Positions 20,512 to 33,173 are shown, numbered from the stretch's first letter. The stretch: DNA of 64,000 nt from Tuctoria greenei (GCA_036927565.1 JAYESD010000001.1:9610001-9674000), one strand, 5' to 3'. Numbers and translations are program-made. Notes: generated by a model not told the origin, from the sequence alone.

Positions 20512-21833
20512 TATCACGGAGGTGAGTCTGCAGTAACTTGAGGTGTATGTTATAGAGTCATTGTACAGAGTCGGGTAGTTCCTCCGGGAGAACAGCCGGA
20601 CCTTTCCCGGAAGGTCCACAAAGTTCATGCAACACTTGTCACAGTCTCAGGACTAAAAGTGTGGCTAGCTACCCTGGGTCAAACGAGAAATTAAACACGC
20701 TTAGCCTGGTTCCGTACCCTAAGAGTGTACTTGTTTCCCCTGTACCTCGGACCTATAATGAAAGACATCTTCATGTGAAACAGACTCCACGTGCATTTAT
20801 TTTGAACAGGCTCAACATGTTTTATTTTTCTCTTTCTTGTCTATAACAAAGACGTGCAATTCTTGAGAAATTTTAGTTCAACTGGTTCATATACGATTCG
20901 AGTTGTATTGTCGATTCTTCTGGATTCAAATATTGTTCATGGCCCACTCGCCTGAATGCCGCCAAGCCAACCTAGGTCCGGAGTGTGCTATCGACTTAGC
21001 CTGGTCAAGCACCCTAAGTACGCCACTCTACCTACACCCCGGCAGGCCGAAGTAAGGCGGGTCCAAGTACAATTGGATCTGGAAGAAAAGACAACACATT
21101 CAGTTGTATTCAGAATCGCGTTTGACCTAAAACTCTTTTGGGAATCGTAAGCCGCGACAAAGTTATAGGCAGGGAACGAATTTTACTATTTTTCTTGGCT
21201 TCAGTGTGCAGGAAAAATAAAAAATCCACGTTAATGGAGAAAAGCCGGAGCTAACTAAGCTCCGACTCCCCCTAGGTGGCTTGTAATCCATGTTAAACAT
21301 TGAAAACGAGCATCACTAGAGCAACCAAGCTCCGGTAAAGCTAGGGGGGCCAGCCGTCGTTGCTAAATAAAAGATGGTGAGAAGACCCCACAAACGGAGT
21401 CTACTGCTGACAAACTACGTGTTGGCAAAGGTCACTGTCGGAGCTACTAGCTCCGACACCCCAGAGGGCTAACTATGGATGCTCTACGCGTTGATAGGGA
21501 CTATTGCTGGAGCTACTAAGCTCCGACGATAGACAATGCCGGAGCTTCTAAGCTCCGACAACCTCAAGGGGCCTTCACTATCGAAGACTTCGGACCTACA
21601 CTCTACAAGTTCGAAGCAAATGAGTCTTCAACAAAACATAATATCCTCTTGGTACATGTTCACAATCAAATTGTGTACATCTACCAGGGGGCCAAGTGAA
21701 GACAAAAGTGTTGAAGACAAAAAGTGAAATTCACAAAAATTTGGGGATTTCATTCATCATTCATCTGGAGACAAGGGATTACAAAATTGAGGAAGAAAAA
21801 GAGAGAATACAAGTGGGAGCTACGGAGATGGTC
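20512..21833 (+). repeat. Copy B spacer with a cluster of CGGAGCT/AGCTCCG hairpins
   Basis: No protein signal. Within 21244-21559 four small inverted repeats of the form CGGAGCTACTAAGCTCCG occur (about 21244-21265, 21436-21457, 21505-21527, 21538-21559), with further half-sites between. They lie between the convergent ends of pol (plus) and the antisense gene (minus). Copy A has the same cluster at 27651-27967. Confidence 0.7.
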
Positions 21834-24800
21834 CTAGACCCTATGGAAGAACTGGGCGACCTTCTAAGCAACCTCTGACACGTTGGCTCGGGCGGCTTCA
21901 CCTTCTCCTTCGACGGGACCTTCAAGCATCGGGTCCAGAGGGAATTGAGGATTCCGGCTGGTGTAGCACGTTAGCACATACTCTGCGACGTTCTTGCCAG
22001 GGATTGCCCCTCAACCTCCAACTGGTCCGCGATGACGTCGCCCACCTTGGAGAGTTTGCTACCCGCCGAGCTCAGCGCTTGCAACGCCAGGTCCGGCTCT
22101 GGCTCCGGATCATCCCGACACACAAGACTGAAGCCCATCGGTGTCAGCGCATCGTTGGCCTTCCCCAGGAACTCCCAAACCTGTAGGGAGTCCGCAGCCC
22201 TGAAGCCCTTCAGCTCTTCCAAGGATCTTTTGGCTGTCGCCAGTTCAGAATTCTCGCGAGCGAGGCGCTCAACTTCTTTGGCATTTTGCCGAATCTTTTC
22301 AGCAACCCGCTTCTCGAGTTTTCCGAGCTCCTCCTCCTGGAGGTAGAACTTGTTCTGGCGGTCAACCAGGTCCTTCTCCCTGCCCCTTACTTTCTTCTCT
22401 CTGGCAGCGATGGCACACTCTTGCTCGTAGAGTTCCTTCCATCACACCCAGGCCTTCTCCTCCTCCTCAGCGCATCGCTCTTCCAATTTCTTGGTGCGCC
22501 TCGAGGCCCTTGTTAGCCAGAGGCACCTTTTCGGTGAGCTCCTCCTCCCTCCTCAAGACGTCATCCCGTAGCTCTAGGAGTTTCTGCTCTTCATCTTCGA
22601 GCCTTTTCTCCCTCTCCTCAAGTGCCTCCCGGCGCTTGATGAGAGTAGTATTGATGGCCTCAAGCCATTCTTGGCGTTCATCGGCCGCACTATTAGCTAC
22701 TTTGGTCTGCTCATAAATGGCCCGGGATTGAGCGTCGAGGGCGCGAGTCAAGCTCTCCCTGTCATCCAATAACTTGCCCCAGTACTCTAGGCGGACCTTC
22801 TCCTGCTTGATCCATTCTTTTTCATCTGCCAGTCTCGACTGCGCCAGCTTGGTCTCGAAGTAGACCGATTACGCCACCTCCTAAGGGTTTGGCGCTCCTC
22901 TTCAAGAGCCTTGCTGTCATGGAAGAATGCCAGCTAAACTTGACGCGGATTGGAGCAGGCGTTGTCAATAGACAATGACAACGGGATAGGATCCGGACCT
23001 GTTGGGGTCTCCTCCGCTGGTTCCAACGGGTTTTCAGTTACAAAAATTGGGTCCCACTCCACAAGAGTGGTCCCCTGAGCCTCCATAGCAATAGGGTCGT
23101 CCTCCGGGATAAACTCAGTCGCCATCCAGGAAGGTCCCGCTGATGAAGTTCCAACCTCCAGAAGTGGTTCCAAAGGACCAACCGCCAGATCTTCATTCGC
23201 TCCCTCGGGCAGGGGGCCAACGACTTCATCAGGGCACTCCAGCTCAGTCGCGGGTACCTCGGGCGTCATCACTCCCGGAGTAAGGGTCGCTTCTGGCTCC
23301 GGCCTGGGCACCTCCTCTACTGGGGGCTCGAGCGCCAACACCTCCGCAATGACCGGCTCGAACGCCGGAAGATCTTCAAAAACAGTCAGCCCTACGGCCA
23401 GAGCTTCAACGGCAACTGGCTTGGGGGCCAGAAGGTCTTCAACATCAACCGGCCCTGTGGCCGGAGCTCCAACAACGACCGGCTCTGCGGCCAGTGCTTC
23501 AGAGGTAGCCGACCCAACCGTCGGGACTTCCTCAACATCCGGCGTGCACGCCGGGACTTCAATTACCTCCGGCTCAACCGCCGGGGCTTCGACAATTTCC
23601 GTCTCTGGGGCCGGAATTATTACTTCCTCCGGCTCAACGGTCGAAGCTTCCATCATCTCTGCACCAGGACCCGAAGCTTCGACCTCTGGGGCAGGTGCCG
23701 CTAGCGCATCTTCTTTCCCGTGGTCCGGCGCTACCATGGGAGTCTCGGGGGATGAGTCGAGGTCCATGACCACGACAGCTGGCGCCAGAGCTGCCGCAGC
23801 TTCAGCCACCACTGGGGGCAGCACCGGGACAGGAGCAGAGGCTTCCGCCCTCACAGCTTCAGCTGCTGTGGCTGAGGGTGGAGCCTCACTCCTCTTCTTG
23901 GGAACGCTGCAGATGAAGGATGAAGAAACTTAAAAAACAATTACTACAATAAAATCACTGTCTGAGGTAAAGATTAAAAATTACCTCGGGAGGCTTCCGC
24001 ACCAGCTTGCACGGAACCTCTTTCCCGGGTGTTCTGGGCTAACCATAGCCGCCGCCGGCGTGGACGCTCCGGAAGGCCCCCGGAACTCGTTGCAGCCACG
24101 GGCATTTCTTTAGTCGAGGCCCTCCTCGACCGGGAAGGACCTCCGGACCTAGAGGCCTCAACTGGCCCTAGTGATGGAGTCGCATGCCCGGAGCTAGCAC
24201 CCCGGGAAGACGACTCTGCGGGTACAGTCCCCGCAGTGGAAGAAGACCTCCCCCTTCGGGGAGATGGAACTAATGCAGAGGTTGCAGGCCTGACGAACCT
24301 TCCGTCGGCATGCTGCAACTTCCTCTTCCGGGTCAATGGTTCATCTACCGGCTCCTTGCCCTTGCCGACGACTTTGATCCTTGGCTTTGGGGCAGGGTCG
24401 GAGCCACATTCGGAAGCCCCAGGGATCACTACCCTGGAGGTCGATCTTCTCTCAACGACACCAAGGTCGTCAAGCATCGGGATCGTCCATCGGAGCTCCC
24501 TGCTGAACTCTACTTTTACGTTCAGAGGGAGAAAGGCTGATGGCGGGGTCAAGTCATCTCTCGCGACGTCAATGCCGTGCTAGAACTTCTTGAGATGTAA
24601 CTCCAAGGTTGCCCTCGACATGTTGGACTTCAGTCCGGTCTCGACCCGGTCGTCGTCCATCACGCTGTTGAGGGCCCAAGCGAGTTTTTCTCTTCTCTTC
24701 AGCGGTGTCCACCTGTTGACCAGGAAGTTGCAAAATACCGCCTGAGGAGTTAATCCTCCCTCCACGCACTGGCGGATCCTGGTCAGAGCAGGGTTAAAGG

Positions 24801-25412
24801 CATCCGACAGCACCGGAGCTTCACTCCAGACTGCAGTGTCGATGTTGGGGAGGCCTTCGGGCAGCTCCAGCTTCTCGTGCTCCTCCACCCGGATGACTAT
24901 CCAGTCCTTCTTCCAGTCATCCCACTTTCCAGAGGGAAACGATCGGAGGTACTTGAATGGGCACTTCTTGCGCTTCACGAAGTAGTAGAAGCCAAGGTAC
25001 TCATTACTCCTACTGGTGGTATGGACGGTGAAGAAGGTCCGGAAAAGTTCAATGCAGGGGGGGTGCCCACCCACATTTCACAAAAGTGGACGAAGATAGA
25101 CACAAGAAGAATGGAGTGGGGGCCAAGGTGGTATAGCTGCAGACCATAAAAGTCTAGCAGCATCAAGAAAAAGGAGGAAAAAGGTGGGATCAACCCCACC
25201 ATGGCGTACGAAGAGAAGTACACCATTTCGCCGGCGTGCTCCTTCTCGAACGGGAGCTCTCCCCCGGTGCAGACCAGGCGGTTGAAAAAGTCCGAGGACC
25301 ATCCCATGAGGGCCCGGACCTTCTTCAGATCACCTTCGATTTTCAAATGACTCTCGCGGAGACCCAACTCCATCGCGGCACAACAAGGCAAGAGAGGAAA
25401 AAGCGAGCACAA
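21834..25412 (-). pseudogene. Gypsy copy B antisense gene, two exons
   Basis: Exon 1 (25412-23985) encodes a head like the 'putative gypsy type transposon' family PF04195: GWSSDFFNRL, LLDFYGLQLYHLGPHSILL, and KRKKCPFKYLRSFPSGKWDD. A Ser/Arg-rich stretch follows. A 78-bp GT-AG intron (23984-23907) is predicted; splicing keeps the frame. Exon 2 carries Ala/Pro/Glu-rich repeats (VEAPA.EPE type) and a long charged coiled coil. Copy B has a stop at about 24582, another at about 22935 and frameshifts downstream. Antisense ORFs of this kind are known in Tat elements such as Grande and Retand; function unknown. Confidence 0.8.
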
Positions 25413-25908
25413 GTTGGGAGTTTGAGCGCAAGATCAGATGAGAGGCGTAAAAAACTCCAGACGGTGTGTGCTTTCCTCCTTAAGTAAGCCCTCGCAATGC
25501 TTGGATGGAAACCGCAAGGAAGTCGAAGATGCTACTCAAAAATTCCACCCTGCCAATGAAAAGAGGGCCCGAGACCACCCTGACGATCAAGTCGAGGTTC
25601 TTACCCAGGCGAACGATTGTCATCACGAGGCGGGAAGCCCGAAGGCGGCGGCCTGACAAGGCGCGCAGAACCGATACAATTTTTGTATCGGGAACCGGCG
25701 ACCTTCAATTGCGTGAGATCCGCACGCCAAAGATCTCATTTGCCGCACACGAGATATGCTACGCGGCGAGGATTTAACTCCAAACTATCCGCCAACCGCA
25801 CACCCGAAGACCTTTGAAGACTTAGTTCAAAAGTAAAAGGATGGACCCACCTCCTCCGGAATGACTTCACCCAAGGGGTCTTCCCCACAGGTGGGCCCAG
25901 GGGGCCAC
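25413..25908 (+). other. Copy B region between antisense gene start and 3' LTR
   Basis: On the minus strand this is the upstream region and leader of the antisense gene. On the plus strand its end, GTGGGCCCAGGGGGCCAC (25891-25908), is the likely polypurine tract next to the LTR. No other coding signal. Confidence 0.6.
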
Positions 25909-26781
25909 TGTCGGTACCGTGGGTACCATATACCCCTTGGGATTGCAAAGATCTCAAGAGAATTTCATCTACTTGATTTGAAGACCTTTGGAGGCCCACA
26001 TGTCAGATATTATCGGACCTGCTTCTCCAACATGGTTAGTCCCAGGGTCGCCACGTGTACTATCAAACCGGAGCTACCGCCCAAAAGGGGGAAGCTCCGG
26101 GTCATGTACCATAGCGGCACCCCTGGACCTAACCCCAAACCGAGGGAAGCTCCGGAACTGACACGTGTCAGGTAGCTCCGGACCTATCTGTTCCCCACAG
26201 TATGCTCCGGAGCTGCCACGTGTCCAACCGGCGGATCTTCAGCCTCTGACCTCCGGAAGACTCCACAACGGCTCCGGATCTTCAAAAGGGAATCAAGGAC
26301 TTCAAGACCTGATTAAGTGTCATTAATACTATATTAATGACACACAATCGGACGACCTTAATTACCAGTAACGATGCTGTCAAAGCCCATAACTCGGTCA
26401 TTAAGGGCAATTAAACGTGTTGAATGTGTATCAATATCAGTAACCGCCAGGGCCACATGTCGGGGCAGGCTAACTTGTAACGGCTTGCCCTTGTACTATA
26501 AAAGGACAGGCCGACGATACATAGAAAGGAGATGAGACACTCACTGGAGACACGCTCACTCTACATTCTCAACTAACGTTGAGCTCATACATCCAATGCA
26601 ACACCAACACACCCCGTGGAGTAGGGTATTACGCTCAGGCGGCCCGAACCACGTAAATCTTTGTGTCTCTTGTGTCACTTAACACTTCACCTTATTGAAT
26701 CTCTGCGCGCCCACACCAAACCTCAAACTCCTCTAACACTTTAGTAGTGTCAGGAGATCTGACAGATCAAAACCGCCGACA
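25909..26781 (+). repeat. Gypsy copy B 3' LTR
   Basis: 873 bp, TGTCGGTACC...CCGCCGACA, partner of 13641-14513. The duplication CTCTC follows at 26782-26786, after which copy A integrase resumes. Confidence 0.96.
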
Positions 26782-26786
26782 CTCTC

Positions 26787-26916
26787 CCCCAGTTGGGAGG
26801 GACCCTTCCGAGTGATTAAAGTATCCCGTCCCGGAAGCGTTCGCTTGGCTACCGAGGATGGGACACCTCTCCCAAATCCTTGGAATATTGAGCACCTCCA
26901 TAAGTTCTACACTTAA
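26787..26916 (+). pseudogene. Gypsy copy A integrase C-terminus
   Basis: Resumes exactly where copy A was interrupted at 13640: SWEGPFRVIKVSRPGSV and NPWNIEHLHKFYT, ending TAA 26914-26916. It matches 20382-20511 of copy B nearly base for base. Confidence 0.92.
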
Positions 26917-28234
26917 TATCACGGAGGTGAGTGTGTAATAACTTGAGATGTATGTTATAGAGTCATTGTACAGAGTCGGGTAGTTCCTCCGGGAGAATAG
27001 CCGGACCCTTCCCAGAAGGTCCGCAAAGTTCATGCAACACTTGTCACAGTCTCGGGACTAAAAGTGTGGCTAGCTACCCTGGGTCAAACGAGAAATGAAA
27101 CACGCTTAGCCTAGTTCCGTACCCTAAGAGTGTACTTGTTTCCCCTGTACCCCAAACCTATAATGAAAGACATCTTCATGTGAAACAGACTCCACGTGCA
27201 TTTATTTTGTACAGGCTCAACATTTTTTATTTTTCTCTTTCTTGTCTATAACAAAGTTGTGCAATTCTTAAGAAATTTTAGTTCGACCAGTTCATGTACA
27301 ATTCGGGCTGTATTGTCAATTCTTTTGGATTCAAATATTGTTCATGGCCCACTCGCCTGAATGCCGCCAAGCCAGTCTAGGGCCGGAGTGTGCTATCGAC
27401 TTAGCCTGGTCAAGCACCCTAAGTACGCCACTCTACCTACACCCCGGCAGGCCGAAGTAAGGCGGGTCCAAGTACAATTGGATCTGGAAGAAAGAAGGCA
27501 ATGTATTCGGTTGTATTCAGAATTGTGTTTGACCTAAAACTTTCTTGGGAATCATAAGCCGCGACGAAGTTATAGGCAAGGAGCGAATTTTACTATTTTT
27601 CTTGGCTTCTGTGTGCAGGAAAAATAAAGAATCCACGTTGATGGAGAAAAGCCGGAGCTAACAAAGCTCCGACTCCCCCTAGGTGGCTTGTAATCGATGT
27701 TAAACATTGAAAACGAGCATCACCGGAGCAACCAAGCTCCGGTAAAGCTAGGGGGGCAGCGGTCGACGCAAAATAAAAGATGGTGAGAAGACCCCACAAA
27801 CGGAGTCTGCTGCCAACAAACTATGTGTTGGCAAAGGTCACTCCCGGAGCTACTAAGCTCCGACACCCCGGAGGGCTAACTATCGATGCTCTACGCGTTG
27901 ATAAGGACTATTGCCGGAGCTACTGAGCTCCGATGATAGTCAATGCCGGAGCTTCTGAGCTCCGACAACCTCAGGGGGCCTTCACTATCGAAGACTTTAG
28001 ACCTACACTCTACAAGTTCGAAGCAAACGAGTCTTCAACATAACACAATATCCTCTTGGTACATGTTCACAATCAAATTGTGTACATCTACCAGGGGGCC
28101 AAGTGAAGATAAAAGTGTTGAAGACAAAAAAATGAAATTCATTAACAATTGTGGATTTCATTCATCTGGAAACAAGGGATTACAAAATTGGGGAAGAAAA
28201 AGAGAGAATACAAGTGGGAGCTACAGAGATGGTC
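26917..28234 (+). repeat. Copy A spacer with CGGAGCT/AGCTCCG hairpins
   Basis: Counterpart of 20512-21833. Hairpins at about 27651-27673, 27844-27863, 27912-27933 and 27945-27966. No protein signal. Confidence 0.7.
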
Positions 28235-31200
28235 CTAGACCCTATGGAAGAACTGGGCGACCTTCTGAGCAACCTCTGACACGTTGGCTCGGGTGGCTTC
28301 ACCTTCTCCTTCGACGGGACCTTCAAGCACCGAGTCCAGAGGGAATTGGGAATCTCGGCTGGTGTAGCACGTCAGCACATACTCTGCGACGTTCTTCGCT
28401 AGGGATTGCCCCTCAACCTCCAACTGGTCCGCGATGACGTCACCCACCTTGGAGAGTTTGTTACCCGCCGAGCTCAACGCTTGCAACGCCAGGTCCGGCT
28501 CCGGCTCTGGATCATCCGGACGCACGGGACTGAAGTCCATTGGTGTCAGCGTGTCGTTGGCTTTGCTCAGGAACTCCCAAACCTGTAGGGTGTCCGCAGT
28601 CCTCAAGCCCTTCAGTTCCTCCAAGGATCTTTTGGCCGCCGCCAGTTCAGAATTCTCGCAAGCAAGGCGCTCAACCTCTTTGGCATTTTGCTGAATCTTT
28701 TCAGCAACCTGCTTCTCGAGTTTTCCGAGCTCCTCCTCCCGGATGTGGATCTTGTTCTGGCGGTCGACCAGGTCCTTCTTCCGGCCCCTAACTTTCTTCT
28801 CCCTGGTAGCGATGGCACACTCTTTCTTGTAGAGTTCCTGCCCTCGCACCCAGACCTTCTCCTCCTCGTCCTCAATGCAACGCTCCTCCAATTTCTTGGC
28901 GCGTTCCTCGAGGCCCTTGTCAGCCAGAGCCACCTTTTCGGTGAGCTCCTCCTCCCTCTTCAAGACGTCATCCCGCAGCTCTAGGAGTTTTTGCTCTTCG
29001 TCTTCGAGCCTCTTCTCCCTCTCCTCAAGTGCCTCTCGGCGCTTGATGAGAGTAGTGTTAATGGCTTCAAGCCTTTCTTGGCGATCATCAGCCGCACTAT
29101 TAGCTGCCTTGGTCTGCTCATAAATGGTCCGAGATTGAGCGTCGAGGGCACGAGTCAAGCTCTCCCTATCATCCAATAATTTTCCCCAGTATTCCAGGCG
29201 GATCTTCTCCTGCTTGATCCACTCCTTGTCGTCTGCCAGCCTCGACTGCGCCAGCTTGGTCTTGAAGTAGAGCCGATTACGCCACCGCCTAAGGATTTGG
29301 CGCTCCTCTTCAAGAGCCTTGCTGTCGTGGTAGAACGCCAGTTGGACTTGACGCAGACTGGAGCAAGCGTTGTCAATGGACAACGATAGGGGAATAGGGT
29401 CCGGACCTGCTGGGGTCTCCTCCGCTAGTTCCAGCGGGTTCCCGCTTACGAAAATTGGGTCCCACTCCACAAGAGTGGTCCCCTGAGCCTCCACGACACT
29501 AGGGTCGTCCTCTAGGATAGCCTCAGTCGCCACCGAGGAGGGTCCCGCAGAAGAAGTTCCGACCTCCAGAAGTGGTTCCGAAGGCCCTGCCACCAGGTCT
29601 TCATTTGCCCCCTCGGGCAGGGGGCCAGTGACTTCATCTGGGAACCCTGGCCCAGCAGCAGGCACCTCTGCTGTCATCACTTTCGGAGTAGGAGCAACTT
29701 CAGGCTCCGGTTTGGGCTCCTCCTCCAATGGTGGCTCGGGTGTTGGCACCTCGACCACCATGGGTTCGAGTGTTGATGCCTCCGCAACGATCGGCTCAGG
29801 CGCCGGAAGGTCTTCAACTGCAACCGGCTCTGCAGCTGGAGCTTCAGTGGCAACCAGCTCTAAGGCCAGAGCTTCGGAGATAGCCGGCTCAACCGCCGGG
29901 ACTTACTCAACATCCGGCTCGCTCGCTGGGACTTCAATAATTTCCAGATCAACCGCCGAGGCTTTGACAATTTCCGGCTCTGGGGCCGAAATCACTGCTT
30001 CCTCCGGCTCAACGGCCGAAGCTTCCATCATCTCAGCATCAAGACCCGCGGCTTCAACCTCCGGGGCAGGTGCCGCTGGCGCATCTTCTCTCCCGTGGTC
30101 CGGCGCTACCACGGGAGTCTCAGGAGATGAGTCGAGGTCCATGACCACGACAACTGGCGTCGGAGCTGCCGCAGCTTCAGCCACCACTTGGGGCGGCACC
30201 GGGACAGGAGCAGAAGCCTCCGCCCCCACAGCTTCAGCTGCTGTGGTTGAGGGTGGAGCTTCACTCCTCTTCTTGGGGACGCTGCAGATGATGGATGAAG
30301 AAACTTAAAAAACAATTATTACAACAAAACAACTATCTGAGGTAAAGATTAAAAATTACCTCGGAAGGCTTCCGCACTAACTTGCACATAATCTCTTTCC
30401 CGGGCGTTCTGGACTGACCATAGCCGCCGCCGGCGTGGTAGCTCCGGAAGGCCCCCCAGAACTTGCTGCAGCTGTGGGCATTTCCTTAGTCGAGGCCCCC
30501 CTCGATCGGGAAGAACCTCCGAACCCAGAAGCCTCAACTGGCCCTGGTGCTGTAGTCACATGCCCGGAGCTAGCACCCCAGGAAGACACTGCTGCAGGTA
30601 CAGTCACTGCAGTTGTAGAAGACCTCCCCCTCCGGGGAGAAGGAGCTGTTGTAGAGGATGCAGGCCTGACGGACCTTCCGTCGACATGCTTCAGTTTCCT
30701 CTTCCGGCTCGAGGGTTCGTCCGCCGGCTCCTTGCCCTTGCCGATGACTTCGGTCCTTGGCTTCGGGGCAGGGTCGGAGCCACCTTCAGAAGTCCCAATG
30801 ATCACCACCTTGGAAGTCGATCGTCTCTCGATGACACCAAGGTCGTCAAGCACCGACATCGTCCGCCGGAGCTCCCTGCTGAACTCTACTTCCATGTTCA
30901 GAGGGAGAAAAGTTGGTGGCGGGGTCAAGTCATCACCCGCGACGTCGATGCCGTGCTGGAACTTCTTGAGATGAAACTCCAAGGTCGCCCCCTCCATGTT
31001 GGACTTCAGCCCGATCTCGACCCGGTCGTCGTCCATCACACTGTTGAGGCCCCAAGCGAGTTTCTCTCTCCTCTTCAGCGATGCTCACCTATTGACCAGG
31101 AAATTGCAAAATACTGCATGAGGAGTTAATCCTCCCTCCACACAGTGGCGGATCCTGGTCAGAGCAGGGTTGAAGGCATCCGATAGCACCGGAGCTTCAC

Positions 31201-31783
31201 TCCAGACTGCAGTGTCGATGTTGGGGAGGCCTTCAGGCAGCTCCAGCTTCTCGTGCTCCTCCACCTGGATGACTATCTAGTCTTTCTTCCAATCGTCCCA
31301 CTTTCCAGAGGGAAACGACTGGAGGTACTTGAATGGGCACTTCTTGCGCTTCACAAAGTAATAGAAGCCAAGGTACTCATCACCCCTTCCGGTGGTATGG
31401 ACAGTGAAGAAGGTCCAAAAAAGCTCAATGCAGGGGGGATGCCCACCCACATTTCGCAGAAGTAGACGAAGACAGACACTAGAAGAATGGAGTGGGGGCC
31501 AAGGTGGTACAGCTGCAAACCATAGAAGTCTAACAGCATCAAGAAAAAGGAGGAATAAGGGGATCAACCCCACCATGGCATACGCAGAGAAGTACACCAT
31601 CTCGCCGGCGTGCTCCTTCTCAAACGAGAGCTCCCCACCGGCACGGACCAGGTGGTTGAAGAAGTCCGAGGACCACCCCATGAGGGCCTGGACCTTCTTC
31701 AGGTCACCTTCGGTCTTCAAGCGGCTCTTGCGGAGACCCAACTTCATCGCAGCACAGTGAGGCAAGGGAGGAAAAGCAAGCAC
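28235..31783 (-). pseudogene. Gypsy copy A antisense gene, two exons
   Basis: The better-kept copy. Exon 1 31783-30360, intron 30359-30282 (78 bp, GT-AG, same length and place as copy B), exon 2 30281-28235; spliced length about 1157 codons. The PF04195-like head contains GWSSDFFNHL, YLGFYYFVKRKKCPFKYLQS and GKWDDWKKD. A Ser/Thr/Arg-rich linker, Pro/Glu repeats (about 30000-29400) and a long coiled coil (about 29360-28650) follow, then a conserved tail ending TAG 28235-28237. Stops at about 31275, 31086, 30376 and 29905 and a frame disturbance near 31540 in exon 1 break it. The 508-codon stretch 29761-28235 is open. Transcription would run from the 3' LTR side against pol. Role unknown. Confidence 0.82.
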
Positions 31784-32284
31784 AAGTTTGGGAGTTCGAG
31801 CGCAAGTTCAGATGAGAGGCGTAAAGAACCCCAGACGGTGCGCGCTTTCATTCTTAAGTAAGCCCCCGCAATGCTTGGATGGAAACCACAAGGAAGCCGA
31901 AGATACTATTCAAAAATTTCACCCCGCCGATGACAAGAGGGCCCGGGACCACCCCGACGATCAAGTCGAGGTTCTTACCCAGGCGAACGGTTGTCATCAT
32001 GAAAGTCGGGAAGCCCGAAGGCGGCGGCCTGACAAGGCGCGCAGAACCGATACGATTTTCATATCAAGAACCGGCGACCTTCAATTGCGTGAGATCCGCA
32101 CGCCAACAATCTCATTTGCCGCACCCGGGATATGCCACGCGGCGAGGATTTAACTCCAAAACTATCGCCAACGGCACATCCGAAGACCTTTGAAGACCTA
32201 GTTCAAAAGTCGAAGGATGGACCCACCTCCGGCGGAATGACTTCACCCAAGGGATCTTCCCCAGAGGTGGGCCTAGGGGGCCAC
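31784..32284 (+). other. Copy A region between antisense gene start and 3' LTR
   Basis: Counterpart of 25413-25908. It ends in GTGGGCCTAGGGGGCCAC next to the LTR, the likely polypurine tract. No other coding signal. Confidence 0.6.
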
Positions 32285-33173
32285 TGTCGGTACCCTGGGT
32301 ACCGTATACCCCTTGAGATTGCGAAGATCTTAAGTAAATGTCATCTACTTGATTTGAAGACCTTTGGAGGCCCACATGTCAGACATAACCGGATCCGCTT
32401 CTCCAATATAGTTAGTCTCAGGGTCGCCACATATACTATCAAACCGGAGCTACCGCCCACAAGGGGGAAGCTCCGGGCTATGTACCATAACGGCACCCAC
32501 GGACCTAACCCCAGACCGAGGGAAGCTCCGGAACTGACACGTGTCTGGTGGCACCGGATCTATCTGTTCCCCACAATATGCTCTGGAGCTGCCACGTGTC
32601 CAACCGTCGGATCTTCAGCCTCTAACCTCCAGAAGACTCTACAACGGCTCCGGATCTTCAAAGGGGAATCAAGGACTTCAAGACCCGATTAAGTGTCATT
32701 AATACTATGTTAATGACACACGATCGAACGACCTTAATTACCAGTAACGTTGCTGTCAAAGCCCATAACTCGGTCATTAAGGGTAATTAAGCGCATCTAT
32801 CAATATTAGTAACCGTCGGGGCCACATGTCGGGCTAGGCCAACTTGTAACGGCTTGTCCTTATACTATAAAAGGACAGGCCGACGATACATAGAGAGACT
32901 GATCTGACCTGCACGGATCTGACCTGCTCAGGGATAGACTGATCGACTCACACGTGCTCTCAACTCACATTGAGCCCATACATCCAATACAACACCAACA
33001 CACCCCGTGGAGTGGGGTATTACGCTCAAGCGGCCCGAACCACGTAAATCTTTGTGTCTCCTGTGTAATTTTACACATCACCTTCTTGAATCTCCGCGCG
33101 CCCACACCGAACCTCAAACTCCGCAAACACTTTTAATAGTGTCGGGAGATCTGCCGGATCGAAACCATCGACA
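32285..33173 (+). repeat. Gypsy copy A 3' LTR
   Basis: 889 bp, TGTCGGTACC...CCATCGACA; same family as the copy B LTRs but more diverged, with a local insertion near 32900 that includes a repeated GATCTGACCTGC. The flanking 5 bp GTAGG should have a twin left of the window. Confidence 0.94.

Larger units (their letters stand above)
13641..26781 (+). mobile_element. Ty3/Gypsy retrotransposon copy B (Tat-type), full length, inserted into copy A
   Basis: 13.1 kb with two 873-bp LTRs and the target duplication CTCTC at 13636-13640 and 26782-26786, inserted in the integrase gene of a relative. Layout: LTR, PBS, gag-pro-pol in a single frame (14551-20511), hairpin-bearing spacer, antisense two-exon gene (25412-21834, minus), purine tract, LTR. 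gag-pol has eleven in-frame stops that I can see but no frameshift. The 5' LTR starts TA instead of TG. About 38 LTR differences by eye, near 4%. Confidence 0.96.
1..33173 (+). mobile_element. Ty3/Gypsy retrotransposon copy A (Tat-type), 5' end outside window, split by two later insertions
   Basis: Pieces lie at 1-1425, 10258-13640 and 26787-33173. Joining them across the inserts at 1426-10252 and 13641-26781 (after removing one copy of each target duplication, CGGGC and CTCTC) keeps the reading frame. Domain order is gag, protease, RT, RNase H, second RNase H, integrase, antisense gene, 3' LTR. The second, archaeal-type RNase H and the antisense gene are known marks of the Tat lineage. The 5' LTR and most of gag lie left of the window. 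The 3' LTR ends at 33173 and abuts GTAGG (33174-33178), sequence of the Sirevirus-2 LTR that it interrupted. The element is defective: several stops and at least one frameshift. Confidence 0.93.

Noticed and set aside
23349..23933. Plus-strand Ser/Thr/Gly-rich ORF (also 29628-30308)
   Set aside because: Shadow of the Pro/Glu repeats of the antisense gene; amino-acid composition mirrors repeat codons, and the minus frame continues across a splice site.
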